The position numbers and the translations under genes are program-made. A DNA stretch of 64,000 bases from Mucilaginibacter empetricola (GTDB lineage: Bacteria; Bacteroidota; Bacteroidia; Sphingobacteriales; Sphingobacteriaceae): positions 1 through 64,000 of the forward strand of contig NZ_JANUBZ010000009.1 of assembly GCF_024808665.1 (NCBI RefSeq), given 5' to 3'. The first letter of the stretch is position 1; every line of letters starts with the position of its first letter. A model generated the notes under the pieces. That model worked only from the letters and a program-made list of their open reading frames with translations, ran no database searches and was not told where the DNA came from. Shown here piece by piece: positions 1-8,056 of the stretch.

Positions 1-118
1 ATTGTCTTACAAAAGGGCTTGGTTAAATTCTATAACGTTTATGAAGGATGGTCGCTCCTCCTCAATTATCAAAAAAATGTGTACACACAGTAGCCTACCG
101 GGGAGGATTAGGTGGGGC
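1..118. other. Window edge without a recognisable gene
   Basis: No ORF or RNA is recognisable. On the minus strand this is the region just after the LysE-type gene. A short palindrome at 79-88 is followed, on that strand, by seven T residues, so it could be a weak terminator for the six-gene operon. The stem is only about four pairs and the call is weak. Confidence 0.3.
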
Positions 119-775
119 TTAAACAACCTCTGCCTTTTCTAATTGAACCTTTCGTGCCAATAACTTGTAAGCAAGTACCAGCCCCGTTAGCAATAAAGTG
201 CAACCCAATATCCAATTAATCAAATTGTGCTGGGCTTTCAAAGCGTTCATTAAATAATTGCCTGCAATGCCATATAATAAAAAGGCTATACAGGTACCGG
301 TGCCAATGGCTAAAATATAAATGTTATAGGCTCTTGGTTTTGAATCCAGAATTTTTCTGCCTTTTAAAACGGCCGTCCATCCCAGCCAAAAAGGAATATG
401 AAGCGGGTTAAGTAAACTTAACACCAATCCCGAATAAAATGGCTGCATTCCAACAAAAGGTAAAACATCGTCGAAATTGCGCATGTGAAAAGCAGCCTCT
501 AAACTTTTATAAGCCAGAAACAAAATGGCAAAGCAAAAAACCACACTCAGGTACCTGAACAGTTTTTGTAAATGCCCCAGTTTGTCTAACAATATCAATG
601 CTATCCTAACCAGGCCGACTTCTACTATAATGGCGGCTAATCCAAATTCAAAAGCCCCTATAAAATTATTGTTAAGCGTATAATTGGCGACATTGGTATT
701 TAAGGTACCAATGGGTAAAGCACCAATAAAGCTGATGCTAAATGCAGTAATAAACAATTTAATATATCTGGCCAT
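119..775 (-). CDS. LysE-family transporter-like membrane protein
   Basis: A 218-residue, very hydrophobic protein with about six membrane segments. The N-terminal part (FIGALPIGTLNTNVANYTL) matches the small-residue-rich first helix of the LysE/RhtB exporter superfamily, and the length fits (usually 200-220). The family exports amino acids or similar small metabolites at the inner membrane; the substrate cannot be read from sequence. It is the last gene of a minus-strand run and starts 3 bases after the stop of the NRDE/ATP-grasp gene, so co-translation is likely. The ATG at 773-775 is the natural start. The glycine-proline-rich segment FWLGWTAVL near residue 128 lies before another hydrophobic stretch. 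Confidence 0.75.
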   Translation of the reverse strand: MARYIKLFITAFSISFIGALPIGTLNTNVANYTLNNNFIGAFEFGLAAIIVEVGLVRIALILLDKLGHLQKLFRYLSVVFCFAILFLAYKSLEAAFHMRNFDDVLPFVGMQPFYSGLVLSLLNPLHIPFWLGWTAVLKGRKILDSKPRAYNIYILAIGTGTCIAFLLYGIAGNYLMNALKAQHNLINWILGCTLLLTGLVLAYKLLARKVQLEKAEVV

Positions 776-778
776 GGT

Positions 779-2566
779 TTATGAAACTAATTGTAAATAC
801 CTGGCATTATTTTTTAGCAAGGCCGTGCCTTCTTTATAAGTCATGTATTTAAGGTTTTTATGTTGATGATTGATGCGGCTAACGTCGTTTAATAATTTCC
901 AATGCCTGATGATTTCCTTCCATGCAAAAAATATAGAATGTTTGGGATCGTAAATATGGGTAGGTTCGCTCCCAGCTCCGTTTAATTCAACTATTGCAAA
1001 GTTTTTTCCTTCGCACAATTCTTCCCAGTTATCGTACATCAAATCCATCCGCCCAAAATAAAACTCCGGAATTTCCTGACATACCGAATCAATAACCTCC
1101 GTTAACTGATCTGTTATTAAATAACTCAAATCAATAAACTTGGCTCCCCGCGCATGGTTGCCATATGGAACCAATATCTGCTTATCACCATTTCTTAATA
1201 CCTGCTGTAATAAATCGCCATAGGTTGCGGCAAGCTCCGGAAGCTGTAGCAAATAGCGCTGCTCCTTAATCAACAGTTGCACAATGGTCGATTTACCATC
1301 TCCGGTCACCGACAAAAATTCCTTACCAACAATTCCAGAGATCCGGCCTTTTGCCTCGCCGGGCATTCTGTAGTAAAATATACCGACTTCATTTTTATAA
1401 GGAATAAAATCCTGCACTAAAAAATCCACTTTCATATGTTTTACATAATCGGCAAGCTCAACGTTATTGTGTATCTTTTTTACCAGTACCCCCCTGCCGC
1501 CAATATCCGGTTTCAATATTATAGGGAAGGTCAGGTTTTCTTGTTGTATGGATTGCTTAATTATTTCGGCCGATACTCCCGTTTTAAAGAGTAATGTTTT
1601 TGGAGTAAACTGCTTGCTCATTTGGTAAATAAGCCATTTACTTTCCATCGCGAAGCCGCCATTTTCAATCAACGGATTAGCCGTGTTGAAAAAGAAAAAT
1701 GACCTCGATTTCAAGCTCAGCCAAAACCAATAAAACATTATGGGCGAATAAACAGTGTTGAACGACCAGTATTCCCAATTAAACAGCCTGATAAAAAAAC
1801 GCCTCAGCCCAAAAAAACGCGGCAATACATTTGTCGATGAATAGGCCTTTTGGGGAGCTGCTATGTCTATTTCATTTACATAATTTTTGCCATTGCGCAG
1901 GTCAATATGTGTCATGGTCATATTATCTGATGTTACCCTTATATTGGTGATACTCATGGTCTTCATTTTCTCTCCTCGGTTTATAATCAGGCCATCATTC
2001 AAGTCGCCTTTACCGGCATAGCGGTGAAAATGAATAATGCCTGTTGTGGTTTTTGGGTATTCGGTACGCCGCCAATCTTCAAACCAACTATCCCTTTTGG
2101 CCGTTGCCATTTTATCATAAAGCGTTACTGACGACCAGATATAGGCTGTTTGTTTATTCAGAAGACTAATGTGTTTTTTGGCTCCATCCCACCGGCATTC
2201 GTACAATTTATTTGAAGCATATAGCACAATGGTAAATGGTTCAATATCTTCCAGGTCAATCAATTTAAAGTATTGATCGGGGTGTTCATCTCTGATAATA
2301 TCCATCAACACCAACCCCCTGCTCCTGCGGTAGCTTTGTTGACGGCTATGTTTTACAAAAGCGCCATTAAGCAAAACTACCAGGTCGCCATTGTTTTTTG
2401 CAGCAATCCAGCTCCCGCTTTTATCGGCATCTACCGGGTACAGCAATTTGTTTTCGCCAATGTCCAGTATTCCCGGTGCAATGGCGTTTTGCCGGGCTAC
2501 ATTTTCATCTCTGTTTGAAGTGATATGAAAACAATGCTTGCCGGGTATATAAGTTACTGTGCACAT
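779..2566 (-). CDS. NRDE (TANGO2-like) domain fused to an ATP-grasp ligase domain
   Basis: The start is placed at the ATG 2564-2566, not further upstream, because NRDE proteins begin MCTV with a functionally important Cys2, and an AGGA element lies 5 bases before it. This gives 595 residues. Residues 1-234 are a full NRDE domain (SNRDE at 17-21, LLNGAF at 65-70, IWSSVTLY at 143-150). Residues about 250-595 look like a separate Bacteroidota ATP-grasp protein of the D-Ala-D-Ala ligase type: ILKPDIGGRGVLVKK lysine/glycine loop, FYFGRMDLMYD, and VELNGAGSEPTHIYDP with the metal-binding Glu and Asn. The first 13 bases overlap the end of the DinB gene. Both halves look intact, so this seems to be a true fusion. 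NRDE proteins are linked to heme handling or Golgi organisation in eukaryotes; the bacterial role and the ligase substrate are unknown. Confidence 0.8.
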   Translation of the reverse strand: MCTVTYIPGKHCFHITSNRDENVARQNAIAPGILDIGENKLLYPVDADKSGSWIAAKNNGDLVVLLNGAFVKHSRQQSYRRSRGLVLMDIIRDEHPDQYFKLIDLEDIEPFTIVLYASNKLYECRWDGAKKHISLLNKQTAYIWSSVTLYDKMATAKRDSWFEDWRRTEYPKTTTGIIHFHRYAGKGDLNDGLIINRGEKMKTMSITNIRVTSDNMTMTHIDLRNGKNYVNEIDIAAPQKAYSSTNVLPRFFGLRRFFIRLFNWEYWSFNTVYSPIMFYWFWLSLKSRSFFFFNTANPLIENGGFAMESKWLIYQMSKQFTPKTLLFKTGVSAEIIKQSIQQENLTFPIILKPDIGGRGVLVKKIHNNVELADYVKHMKVDFLVQDFIPYKNEVGIFYYRMPGEAKGRISGIVGKEFLSVTGDGKSTIVQLLIKEQRYLLQLPELAATYGDLLQQVLRNGDKQILVPYGNHARGAKFIDLSYLITDQLTEVIDSVCQEIPEFYFGRMDLMYDNWEELCEGKNFAIVELNGAGSEPTHIYDPKHSIFFAWKEIIRHWKLLNDVSRINHQHKNLKYMTYKEGTALLKNNARYLQLVS

Positions 2567-3048
2567 GCTTTCCTGTATTTTAAGGTCGAAGCCGCCACGC
2601 CAAATTCTGCCGGAATTTGCATGTCGCAAATGGAATGTACTCCAATACGGATAAGTGCCATGTGGTGTACTGTATGCTCCTGGTTATAAATCAGTTCCCG
2701 GTAGTAATTGGTAAAAACGGGTACAACATCATCATTAATATCTGCTACATATAGCAATAGCTCCCTGTCTGTTTTATCCAAATTATTGATGATATCTGCG
2801 ATGATTTGAATCGCATAATTTTTGTCGGACTCAATGGCGTGGCTGCGTACGCGTTTGTCATAATCAACTATACCATTCTCATATCCTTTATTCAGTTCAA
2901 TAAAAAACTCCAGGATATGGCGGGTATGCTGCCCAATGGTTGATTTGGATAATACTCCTACAGGTTGAGTATATTGTTGGTTAGTAAGGCCGTCAAGTAC
3001 AAATTGTATTTGCTCAAGCAAGTTGGCTATTGGCTCTTTAAGTTTCAT
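2554..3048 (-). CDS. DinB-superfamily protein
   Basis: A 164-residue all-helical protein. Metal-ligand-type histidines appear in GQHTRHILEF (near residues 39-48) and in the late HTVHHMALIRIG, as in DinB/DinB_2 four-helix-bundle proteins. These are metal-dependent enzymes, often thiol transferases, but this one's substrate cannot be stated. It starts at an ATG 23 bases after the DoxX gene and overlaps the NRDE/ATP-grasp start by 13 bases, so it belongs to the six-gene minus-strand operon. The C-terminal CGVAAS-like region of other members is represented by EFGVAASTLKYRKACAQ, so it looks complete. Confidence 0.75.
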   Translation of the reverse strand: MKLKEPIANLLEQIQFVLDGLTNQQYTQPVGVLSKSTIGQHTRHILEFFIELNKGYENGIVDYDKRVRSHAIESDKNYAIQIIADIINNLDKTDRELLLYVADINDDVVPVFTNYYRELIYNQEHTVHHMALIRIGVHSICDMQIPAEFGVAASTLKYRKACAQ

Positions 3049-3071
3049 AATATTATTTTTTGGAGATAGAT

Positions 3072-3473
3072 CTATCGGTTAATAAATGGAATATAGGATA
3101 TCAGCTGCTTCCTGAAAATCAGCAGCAATACGGCGGAGGTTACAAAAACTATCAGCGCTAAAATGAATAACTGGCCGCCATCATTTTGCACTACAATACC
3201 TAATTTGGTTAAGTGTGCAAATAGGGCACCTGCCATAACGCCCACCGCCAATAAAGCACCCAGGCTGGTAGTTTTGGGAATAATCAATAAGATGGAAGCC
3301 AGCAGTTCTAACGAGCCAATTCCAATTCTCCCCCATGGCTCTAAACCCAGGGTCGAGAAAATGTAAACAGATTCTGGTGCGGCGGTAAATTTGAAATATA
3401 AGGTTTGCAGCATAATAATAGCCGCCGCAATGCGCAATATCCAGGCAATTATGGTTAAAGGTGTGTGTGTCAT
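3072..3473 (-). CDS. DoxX-family membrane protein
   Basis: 133 residues with four hydrophobic segments. The order FKFTAAPESVYIFSTLGL, then GSLELLASILLIIP, then ALLAVGVMAGALFAHLTKLG is the usual DoxX/DoxD-like layout (conserved E in the second segment, GA-rich third segment with HLT). DoxX-like proteins are small inner-membrane proteins often tied to redox or thiol stress; no direct activity can be read here. It starts 11 bases after the CoaB-like gene and is followed at 23 bases by DinB, so it is inside the operon that starts with the YHS gene. Confidence 0.8.
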   Translation of the reverse strand: MTHTPLTIIAWILRIAAAIIMLQTLYFKFTAAPESVYIFSTLGLEPWGRIGIGSLELLASILLIIPKTTSLGALLAVGVMAGALFAHLTKLGIVVQNDGGQLFILALIVFVTSAVLLLIFRKQLISYIPFINR

Positions 3474-3484
3474 GGTGTTGGTTT

Positions 3485-4183
3485 TTATATAAGTTGTGAA
3501 GTTTTTACAGTTGAGTTTTTAGCTGTTGCGGATACCTTTATGGCAGCATCGGCTATATCTTTGCCTACCTCCGCTTTTGATTTTAACGGCAGCGCGCGGA
3601 ATAAAAAGTCGCGGTTAATGATGGTGATCTTGTTGGTATCAAAACCGAAGGTTGCATTTTCATCCTGTGTGGAATTCAATATCACCAGGTCAAGATTTTT
3701 GGTGTACAACTTTTTAAGCGCATTTTGCTCTTCGTTGTTGGTCTCCAAAGCAAAACCAACAGCCACCTGGTCATTTCTTTTTATCAACCCGAACTGATAA
3801 GCGATGTCCACATTCTTAACCATTTTCAGGTCGAATTCAGCATCGGACTTTTTTATTTTGTATAAAACTGTTTCTGCAGGTTTGTAATCGGCCACAGCTG
3901 CGGCAAACACTGTTATTTTTGCAGACGCGAAATAAGGCATACAAGCAGCGTACATTTCATCGGCCGAATTAACGGGGATAATGGTCAGATCAGGATGCGC
4001 TAGCTTTACTTCTACCGGTCCGGATACCAGGATAACCCGGTATCCTTTTTCCAAAAATGCAGCCGCTATGGCATAGCCCATTTTGCCGGAAGAATGATTG
4101 GTGATATAGCGAACCGGATCAAGAGCTTCCCTGGTTGGCCCCGCAGTTATCAGCACGGTATTTTTATTAGCCAAAGTGTTCAT
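3485..4183 (-). CDS. Stand-alone phosphopantothenate-cysteine ligase (CoaB) domain protein
   Basis: 232 residues covering only the CoaB half of the usual bifunctional CoaBC. It has the nucleotide-binding start VLITAGPTREALDPVRYITN, HSSGKMGYAIA, FAAAVADYKPAE, a lysine-rich segment (KIKKSDAEFDLKMVKN) and VGFALETNNE, all CoaB hallmarks. CoaB activates 4'-phosphopantothenate with a nucleotide and joins it to cysteine. The flavin-dependent decarboxylase (CoaC) domain is absent, and no CoaC neighbour exists; most Bacteroidota carry a full CoaBC elsewhere, so this may be a second copy or a ligase for another acid. It is second in the YHS operon (13 bases after the YHS gene). Confidence 0.8.
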   Translation of the reverse strand: MNTLANKNTVLITAGPTREALDPVRYITNHSSGKMGYAIAAAFLEKGYRVILVSGPVEVKLAHPDLTIIPVNSADEMYAACMPYFASAKITVFAAAVADYKPAETVLYKIKKSDAEFDLKMVKNVDIAYQFGLIKRNDQVAVGFALETNNEEQNALKKLYTKNLDLVILNSTQDENATFGFDTNKITIINRDFLFRALPLKSKAEVGKDIADAAIKVSATAKNSTVKTSQLI

Positions 4184-4196
4184 TACTGTGCGGGAA

Positions 4197-4670
4197 TTAT
4201 TGTTGGATAGTTTTGGCCCAGTTGATATCTGCTTTCTTTTTTAAATTGACAGCATCTTTATCCCATGTTTTTTTGGTGTTGTTAAAAAACTTATTGTAAA
4301 ACAGGAAGAGTTTACCATCTGTCAACTCGAAAGTTTCCGGATCGATGTCCACCTTTTCGCCCGTAGCACCGGTGGCATAGGCACACCAGCCGCCATATTG
4401 AGGTTGGTATTTTTCAGGGTTTGATTTGAACAGGTCGCGGTCTTGTGCGGTGGCAAAATGATAAGTAACGCCTTCGGTGGTTAACGCGATATCTTTCCTG
4501 CCTTCTTCTGCTTTATGCGCAGTAAAATAGGTTACGGGATCATATCCTTTAATAGCTAAGCCCGATTCATCAAGATTATATTGCTTTTTATGAATCTCGG
4601 TTGGTGTTTGTGCTGATGCCATGCCGGCAGCGAAAAGGGATATTAAAATAGCAATTGGTAACTTTTTCAT
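4197..4670 (-). CDS. Secreted YHS-domain protein
   Basis: 157 residues. Residues 1-20 form a signal peptide (MKKLPIAILISLFAAGMASA, cut before QTP). The YHS-like core reads AIKGYDPVTYF, then TEGVTYHFATAQDRDLFKSNPEKYQPQ and YGGWCAYA with a single Cys. YHS domains are thought to bind metals; a periplasmic metal or redox role is inferred, not shown. It is the first gene of the six-gene operon. An ECF-like promoter (TGTAAGG-N15-CGAC) lies 40-65 bases upstream, together with a small hairpin (CCTGC...GCAGG). Confidence 0.8.
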   Translation of the reverse strand: MKKLPIAILISLFAAGMASAQTPTEIHKKQYNLDESGLAIKGYDPVTYFTAHKAEEGRKDIALTTEGVTYHFATAQDRDLFKSNPEKYQPQYGGWCAYATGATGEKVDIDPETFELTDGKLFLFYNKFFNNTKKTWDKDAVNLKKKADINWAKTIQQ

Positions 4671-4709
4671 ATTCGTTTAATTAAGGACTTGATGTCTTTT
4701 TCCTGCTTT

Positions 4710-4735
4710 GTCGCAGGTATCAGATAATCCTTACA
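4710..4735 (-). promoter_or_regulatory. ECF-sigma-like promoter of the YHS operon
   Basis: Read on the minus strand: TGTAAGG (4735-4729), 15 bases, CGAC (4713-4710), about 40 bases before the YHS ATG. The same two boxes with a 16-base spacer stand before the alpha/beta hydrolase gene at 5707-5733. The arrangement resembles group IV (ECF) sigma promoters. No ECF sigma gene is in the window, so the assignment is by motif only. Confidence 0.4.
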
Positions 4736-4774
4736 AGAAATTTGAAAATAATTACAGTGGGGTTTATTTACAGG

Positions 4775-5614
4775 CTATTTAATGGCAGATAAGGTAAGCA
4801 GGTGTTTTTTTATAATGTCGAAATGCTCATACGGAATATAGTGATTTGCCCCCGGAATGATAATTACTTTGATATGTTTATTAAATGCTAACTTTTTTGT
4901 GCCGTAGTCAACATTCTTTACGGTAACAAAGGGATCTTTATCTCCATGTATAAAAGTCACCGGCATGGTAAGCCGGTTATAACAGGTATCCATTTGATAC
5001 AGGTCTTTTTTAAAATACCAGATCTCTGTATTACAGGTTCTGAATGGTTCGGGCATCAGGTATTGCAGCGGATCTCCCACAAAAATGGCCCGCCAATGCT
5101 CGGCAGGTTCATCGTATGGTGAAATAGAACCGGCAAGTATGGTTAAAGATGCATACGCTTCCGGATGATCCTGCCCCAGCTTAACCACTACCGGGCCGCC
5201 CAGGCTATGGCCCATTAAATGAAATGGTTTTCCATTCTGTTCCTGTTGCACAATTGCATATATCAGTTTGGCCTGGGCATCCAGATGATAAGCATGCCCC
5301 TGATTGCTGTATCCAAAACCGGGGCGGTCAATTGCTATTATTCTAAAATGTTTTAACAGATCGGTGTCTGTTAAATATTGCCTGTACCTTTTCCATGTGC
5401 CCGGCGACCCATGCACAATAAAAATGGTAGGCATAGTATCACTACCTGTTTTAACATAATGCAGGCGTATATGATTGATATAAATAAAAGTAAAGCGGGG
5501 TTTTATAGCTTCGGGAAAATACTTGCGTTCTGCCCGGGTGTCTGATATGCGCGAAAACCTGCACGATGCAAAGAAAATTAAAGCCGGAAGTATTAAGATA
5601 ATTAGTCGGCGCAC
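4775..5614 (-). CDS. Alpha/beta-hydrolase lipoprotein
   Basis: 279 residues from a GTG at 5612-5614. Residues 1-17 are a signal peptide with a lipobox ending at Cys18 (FFASC). The alpha/beta hydrolase fold is clear: oxyanion HGSPGTWKRY near 69-78, AIDRPGFGYS near 94-103, nucleophile elbow GHSLGGP with Ser137, HGDKDPFV for the acid and GANHYIPYE for the histidine. It is likely a lipid-anchored esterase or similar hydrolase in the cell envelope; the substrate is unknown. It stands alone, with 104 bases to the YHS gene and its own ECF-like promoter at 5707-5733, so it may be co-regulated with the YHS operon. Confidence 0.8.
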   Translation of the reverse strand: MRRLIILILPALIFFASCRFSRISDTRAERKYFPEAIKPRFTFIYINHIRLHYVKTGSDTMPTIFIVHGSPGTWKRYRQYLTDTDLLKHFRIIAIDRPGFGYSNQGHAYHLDAQAKLIYAIVQQEQNGKPFHLMGHSLGGPVVVKLGQDHPEAYASLTILAGSISPYDEPAEHWRAIFVGDPLQYLMPEPFRTCNTEIWYFKKDLYQMDTCYNRLTMPVTFIHGDKDPFVTVKNVDYGTKKLAFNKHIKVIIIPGANHYIPYEHFDIIKKHLLTLSAIK

Positions 5615-5706
5615 TTTGTTAATTTGTTGAGCAAATAGTTTAAGTTAACTGTTTTAAGTTTTCACGATAGCAATGGAAAAACGAATTTACATTGAATAAA
5701 TTATCA

Positions 5707-5733
5707 GTCGGCCGTTAAGATTATTTCCTTACA
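5707..5733 (-). promoter_or_regulatory. ECF-sigma-like promoter of the alpha/beta-hydrolase gene
   Basis: Minus strand: TGTAAGG (5733-5727), 16 bases, CGAC (5710-5707). This repeats the motif at 4710-4735 in the same orientation, each before a gene for an exported protein. It would give a leader of roughly 85 bases before the GTG start. Confidence 0.4.
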
Positions 5734-5790
5734 ACATATTTGAGATAATTATTTAGGCGAGTTAGCCTATGCAAAAAAAATACTTGCAAA

Positions 5791-6156
5791 CTATTTTCTT
5801 TTCATTTTTTGCAGATTTTCCACCACACGAAATTTTACAATTTTCGCAATCAATTCTAAAGGTAAAGGTTTATCAAATGGAAATTGAACAGAGCCTTTAC
5901 CTGTTTTATAGGCTGATAATTCTGTCTTAAACTCCTCTAGTCCCGATCCTCTTGGATATAAACCGATATGATTAGTGTGCGCAGCAAACCAAACCAGCAT
6001 GCTGTTTAATTTAAAAGCCGGTATTCCGTAACTGATCACCTCAGTTGCTTCAGGAGCGGCAGCTTTTATGGTACTTCTTATTTGCCCCAATAGCTTTTGA
6101 ATATCTGCCGGGAAACTTAAAATATAGGCATCAACATCAATTGGTTTATTCATCAT
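5791..6156 (-). CDS. DUF1801 (YdhG-like) protein
   Basis: 121 residues. The pattern VDAYILSFPADIQKLLGQIR, then EVISYGIPAFKL, LVWFAAHTNHIGLYPRGSG, YKTGKGSVQFPFDKPLP and a basic C-terminus is typical of DUF1801 proteins, which share a fold with frataxin-like proteins and are sometimes called iron chaperones. No enzymatic role is established. Two ATGs are adjacent (6154-6156 and 6151-6153) and either may start. It is monocistronic and divergent from the PhyH gene; the 230 bases between them should hold both promoters, but I recognise no strong box. Confidence 0.75.
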   Translation of the reverse strand: MMNKPIDVDAYILSFPADIQKLLGQIRSTIKAAAPEATEVISYGIPAFKLNSMLVWFAAHTNHIGLYPRGSGLEEFKTELSAYKTGKGSVQFPFDKPLPLELIAKIVKFRVVENLQKMKRK

Positions 6157-6386
6157 AGTGCTTATTGAGTTTGATCCAACGCAATGTTTTTAAAGCGATG
6201 CTTGTAGATAGTAAATTACAGCGTATTCGCCTATTAAAATTATCATAATTTTTGATCGCTCGCCATAAATCTAAAAAAAGAAATAATCGTAGCTATATAT
6301 TAGATTGCTTTTGCCTTATGAATTTTAGCCCACTTTAATTACTTTTATTGCCAATCTTATCATTAAAAACCTAAAATAACATTACA

Positions 6387-7403
6387 ATGCCGGTACAAGA
6401 TATAGCACCATCAAGCGAAACGGGAAAGCTAAATGTAAAACATCTTAAACGTTACTGGAATAAGTCGCTCCTGAAAAGAGACGGAAAACTCTCGCCTGAT
6501 TCTTTTCATGATGAATGGAAGATTGATACCACTTTATTAACGGTAGTTGGCCTTGGCCTTGAGCAAACTATTTTATATGTGTATCGCAAAACCCCTACGT
6601 TTGACGAATTTGAGGACTGGATTTTAGAAACAGCCGGTAAGCCTGATACAGAAAAAGTTACGCAGTTTAACAGTCTGTTTGATTATAAAAATAACCTCAA
6701 AGACTCATCTGTAAAAAGAGAACTTTTGACGGATGAGGATATAGCTTTTTGGGATAAAAATGGCTATTTAATAATTAAAAATGCCGTGAGTAAAGAATGC
6801 TGCGACGAAACTATACAGGCACTCTGTGATTTTATAAAAATTGATCGTGATGATAAGGATACCTGGTACAATATTCATGACGCGAGGCAGGGCATAATGG
6901 TTCAGCTTTTTCAACACCCTCTGCTCGAACAAAACCGGAAGGCGCCAAAAATAAAAAAGGCTTTTGAAGAGCTTTGGAACCGGAAAGATCTTTGGATAAA
7001 TACCGACAGAGTTGGTTTTAACCCACCAGAAACAACATTATATCACTTTCCGGGGCCTTTTCTTCACTGGGATGTCAGTATTCATCCACCGGTTAGTTTT
7101 GGTACCCAGGGCATTCTTTATTTGTCAGATACCGCCGAAAATCAGGGTGCATTTACAGTTGTCCCCGGGTTTCATAATATCCTTGAAGAGTGGTTGGGAA
7201 GCCTGCCTCCGAATACAGATCCGCGTAAAGAGGATTTGTATGCATTGGGTGCTAAGCCAATTGCAGCAAATGCCGGTGATTTTATTATTTGGCACCATGC
7301 CCTTCCGCATGGCAGCAGTCCTAATACAGCCCTGTTACCCCGTTTTGTTCAATATGTAAACTACGCTCCTTTTGACGAGAAGGAGAGTGAAATTTGGTTA
7401 TAA
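6387..7403 (+). CDS. Phytanoyl-CoA dioxygenase (PhyH) family protein
   Basis: 338 residues. After an unassigned N-terminal part (1-110) the PhyH-type double-stranded beta-helix follows: DKNGYLIIKNAVS near 120, the iron ligands H227 and D229 in FLHWDVSIHP, the distal His308 in LPHGSSPN and the 2-oxoglutarate-binding Arg in LLPRFVQY. All three iron ligands are present, so an Fe(II)/2-oxoglutarate oxygenase activity is expected. Bacterial members oxidise varied small molecules; the substrate is unknown. It is a single gene on the plus strand. Confidence 0.8.
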   Translation: MPVQDIAPSSETGKLNVKHLKRYWNKSLLKRDGKLSPDSFHDEWKIDTTLLTVVGLGLEQTILYVYRKTPTFDEFEDWILETAGKPDTEKVTQFNSLFDYKNNLKDSSVKRELLTDEDIAFWDKNGYLIIKNAVSKECCDETIQALCDFIKIDRDDKDTWYNIHDARQGIMVQLFQHPLLEQNRKAPKIKKAFEELWNRKDLWINTDRVGFNPPETTLYHFPGPFLHWDVSIHPPVSFGTQGILYLSDTAENQGAFTVVPGFHNILEEWLGSLPPNTDPRKEDLYALGAKPIAANAGDFIIWHHALPHGSSPNTALLPRFVQYVNYAPFDEKESEIWL

Positions 7404-7432
7404 AATCGTCTTCGGTTATTTAAATTTATTGA

Positions 7433-7463
7433 TTGCAGAACGAAAAGATTTGCTTTATTTTTG
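7433..7463 (+). promoter_or_regulatory. Bacteroidota-type promoter before the 7534 gene
   Basis: TTG at 7433-7435, 20 bases, then TATTTTTG at 7456-7463, a full match to the TAnnTTTG -7 element. The predicted transcript would start near 7468 and have a leader of about 66 bases. Confidence 0.5.
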
Positions 7464-7533
7464 TTGCGAAAAAAAATTATAGGTTAATAGGTTTAAATAC
7501 AGTTAAATATTTTAAGCCTTAAGTCATTTTACT

Positions 7534-7938
7534 GTGAGAAACGATTATATAGCTGAAAAAGAACGTAAAGGGAAGTCAACCAATCAAGGAATAGTTTTTT
7601 TGATTATATTTATTCTCTTGTTTTTGTTCGTTATTTTAAGAATAGCACTACGTTCGGGTTTGGACGACATCTTCTCCAGCTCAATGCCATCAGAAAGGGA
7701 TGCTTTTACCGTTGCTAAGGACTACGTTAAACCTACAGTAAGCCCCTCAGATATTCAATTTACCGATGACGCTTTTTTATGTTACCAGCGACCCGATTCT
7801 GTTTTTATAATTAAGTCATCTTTTAGAGCAAATGCTGCCGCCAGTAAAAATAATTTTTCCATTACTTTGAAATTTCATGGCGGCGATAAACTCAATGACG
7901 CCAACTGGTCGGTTATTAGCCTTATTGAGGGTCAATAA
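7534..7938 (+). CDS. Small single-pass membrane protein of unknown function
   Basis: 134 residues from a GTG start (7534-7536). A basic N-terminus is followed by one membrane helix at about residues 22-40 (IVFLIIFILLFLFVILRIAL) and a soluble part. The soluble part (AFTVAKDYVKPTVSPSDIQFTDD ... SITLKFHGGDKLNDANWSVISL) follows a pattern I know from small bacterial proteins in which 'AKxFVKxxLKSPSTAxF' precedes a beta-rich tail; no function is known. It has its own promoter at 7433-7463. The hairpin right after the stop is oriented for the opposite strand. Confidence 0.55.
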   Translation: MRNDYIAEKERKGKSTNQGIVFLIIFILLFLFVILRIALRSGLDDIFSSSMPSERDAFTVAKDYVKPTVSPSDIQFTDDAFLCYQRPDSVFIIKSSFRANAAASKNNFSITLKFHGGDKLNDANWSVISLIEGQ

Positions 7939-8052
7939 AAAAGCAGGCTTGAAAAATCAAACCTGCTTCAATCACTCTAAAACAATCACCTCTAAATTAG
8001 AAGTATTTTTAAACCTGCTATGAAAGCTATATTTTTAAATTCACCAATTTAT
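7936..8052 (-). ncRNA. Candidate small RNA downstream of the TetR gene
   Basis: A perfect -7 box (TACCTTTG, minus strand 8064-8057) predicts a transcript start near 8052. About 85 bases later a hairpin (7941-7968) with a run of T residues on the minus strand would end it, giving about 115 nt. No start codon with a plausible frame lies inside. The element AGCAGGTTT occurs twice, once in the terminator stem and once about 60 bases earlier, so two alternative foldings are possible. It could instead be the 3' tail of the TetR mRNA. Confidence 0.35.
7941..7968 (-). terminator. Intrinsic terminator, minus strand
   Basis: Eleven-pair stem (7941-7951 with 7958-7968) and six-base loop. The one imperfect position is C/A in plus-strand RNA but a G-U wobble in minus-strand RNA, and the T run follows on the minus strand, so the minus strand is the functional one. 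Confidence 0.65.
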
Positions 8053-8056
8053 TGAG

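Noticed and set aside
1..118. Possible tRNA or other RNA at the window start
   Set aside because: No cloverleaf or family signature can be drawn.
2273..2518. 81-codon plus-strand frame across the NRDE gene
   Set aside because: It is the reverse of coding DNA of a well-supported domain.
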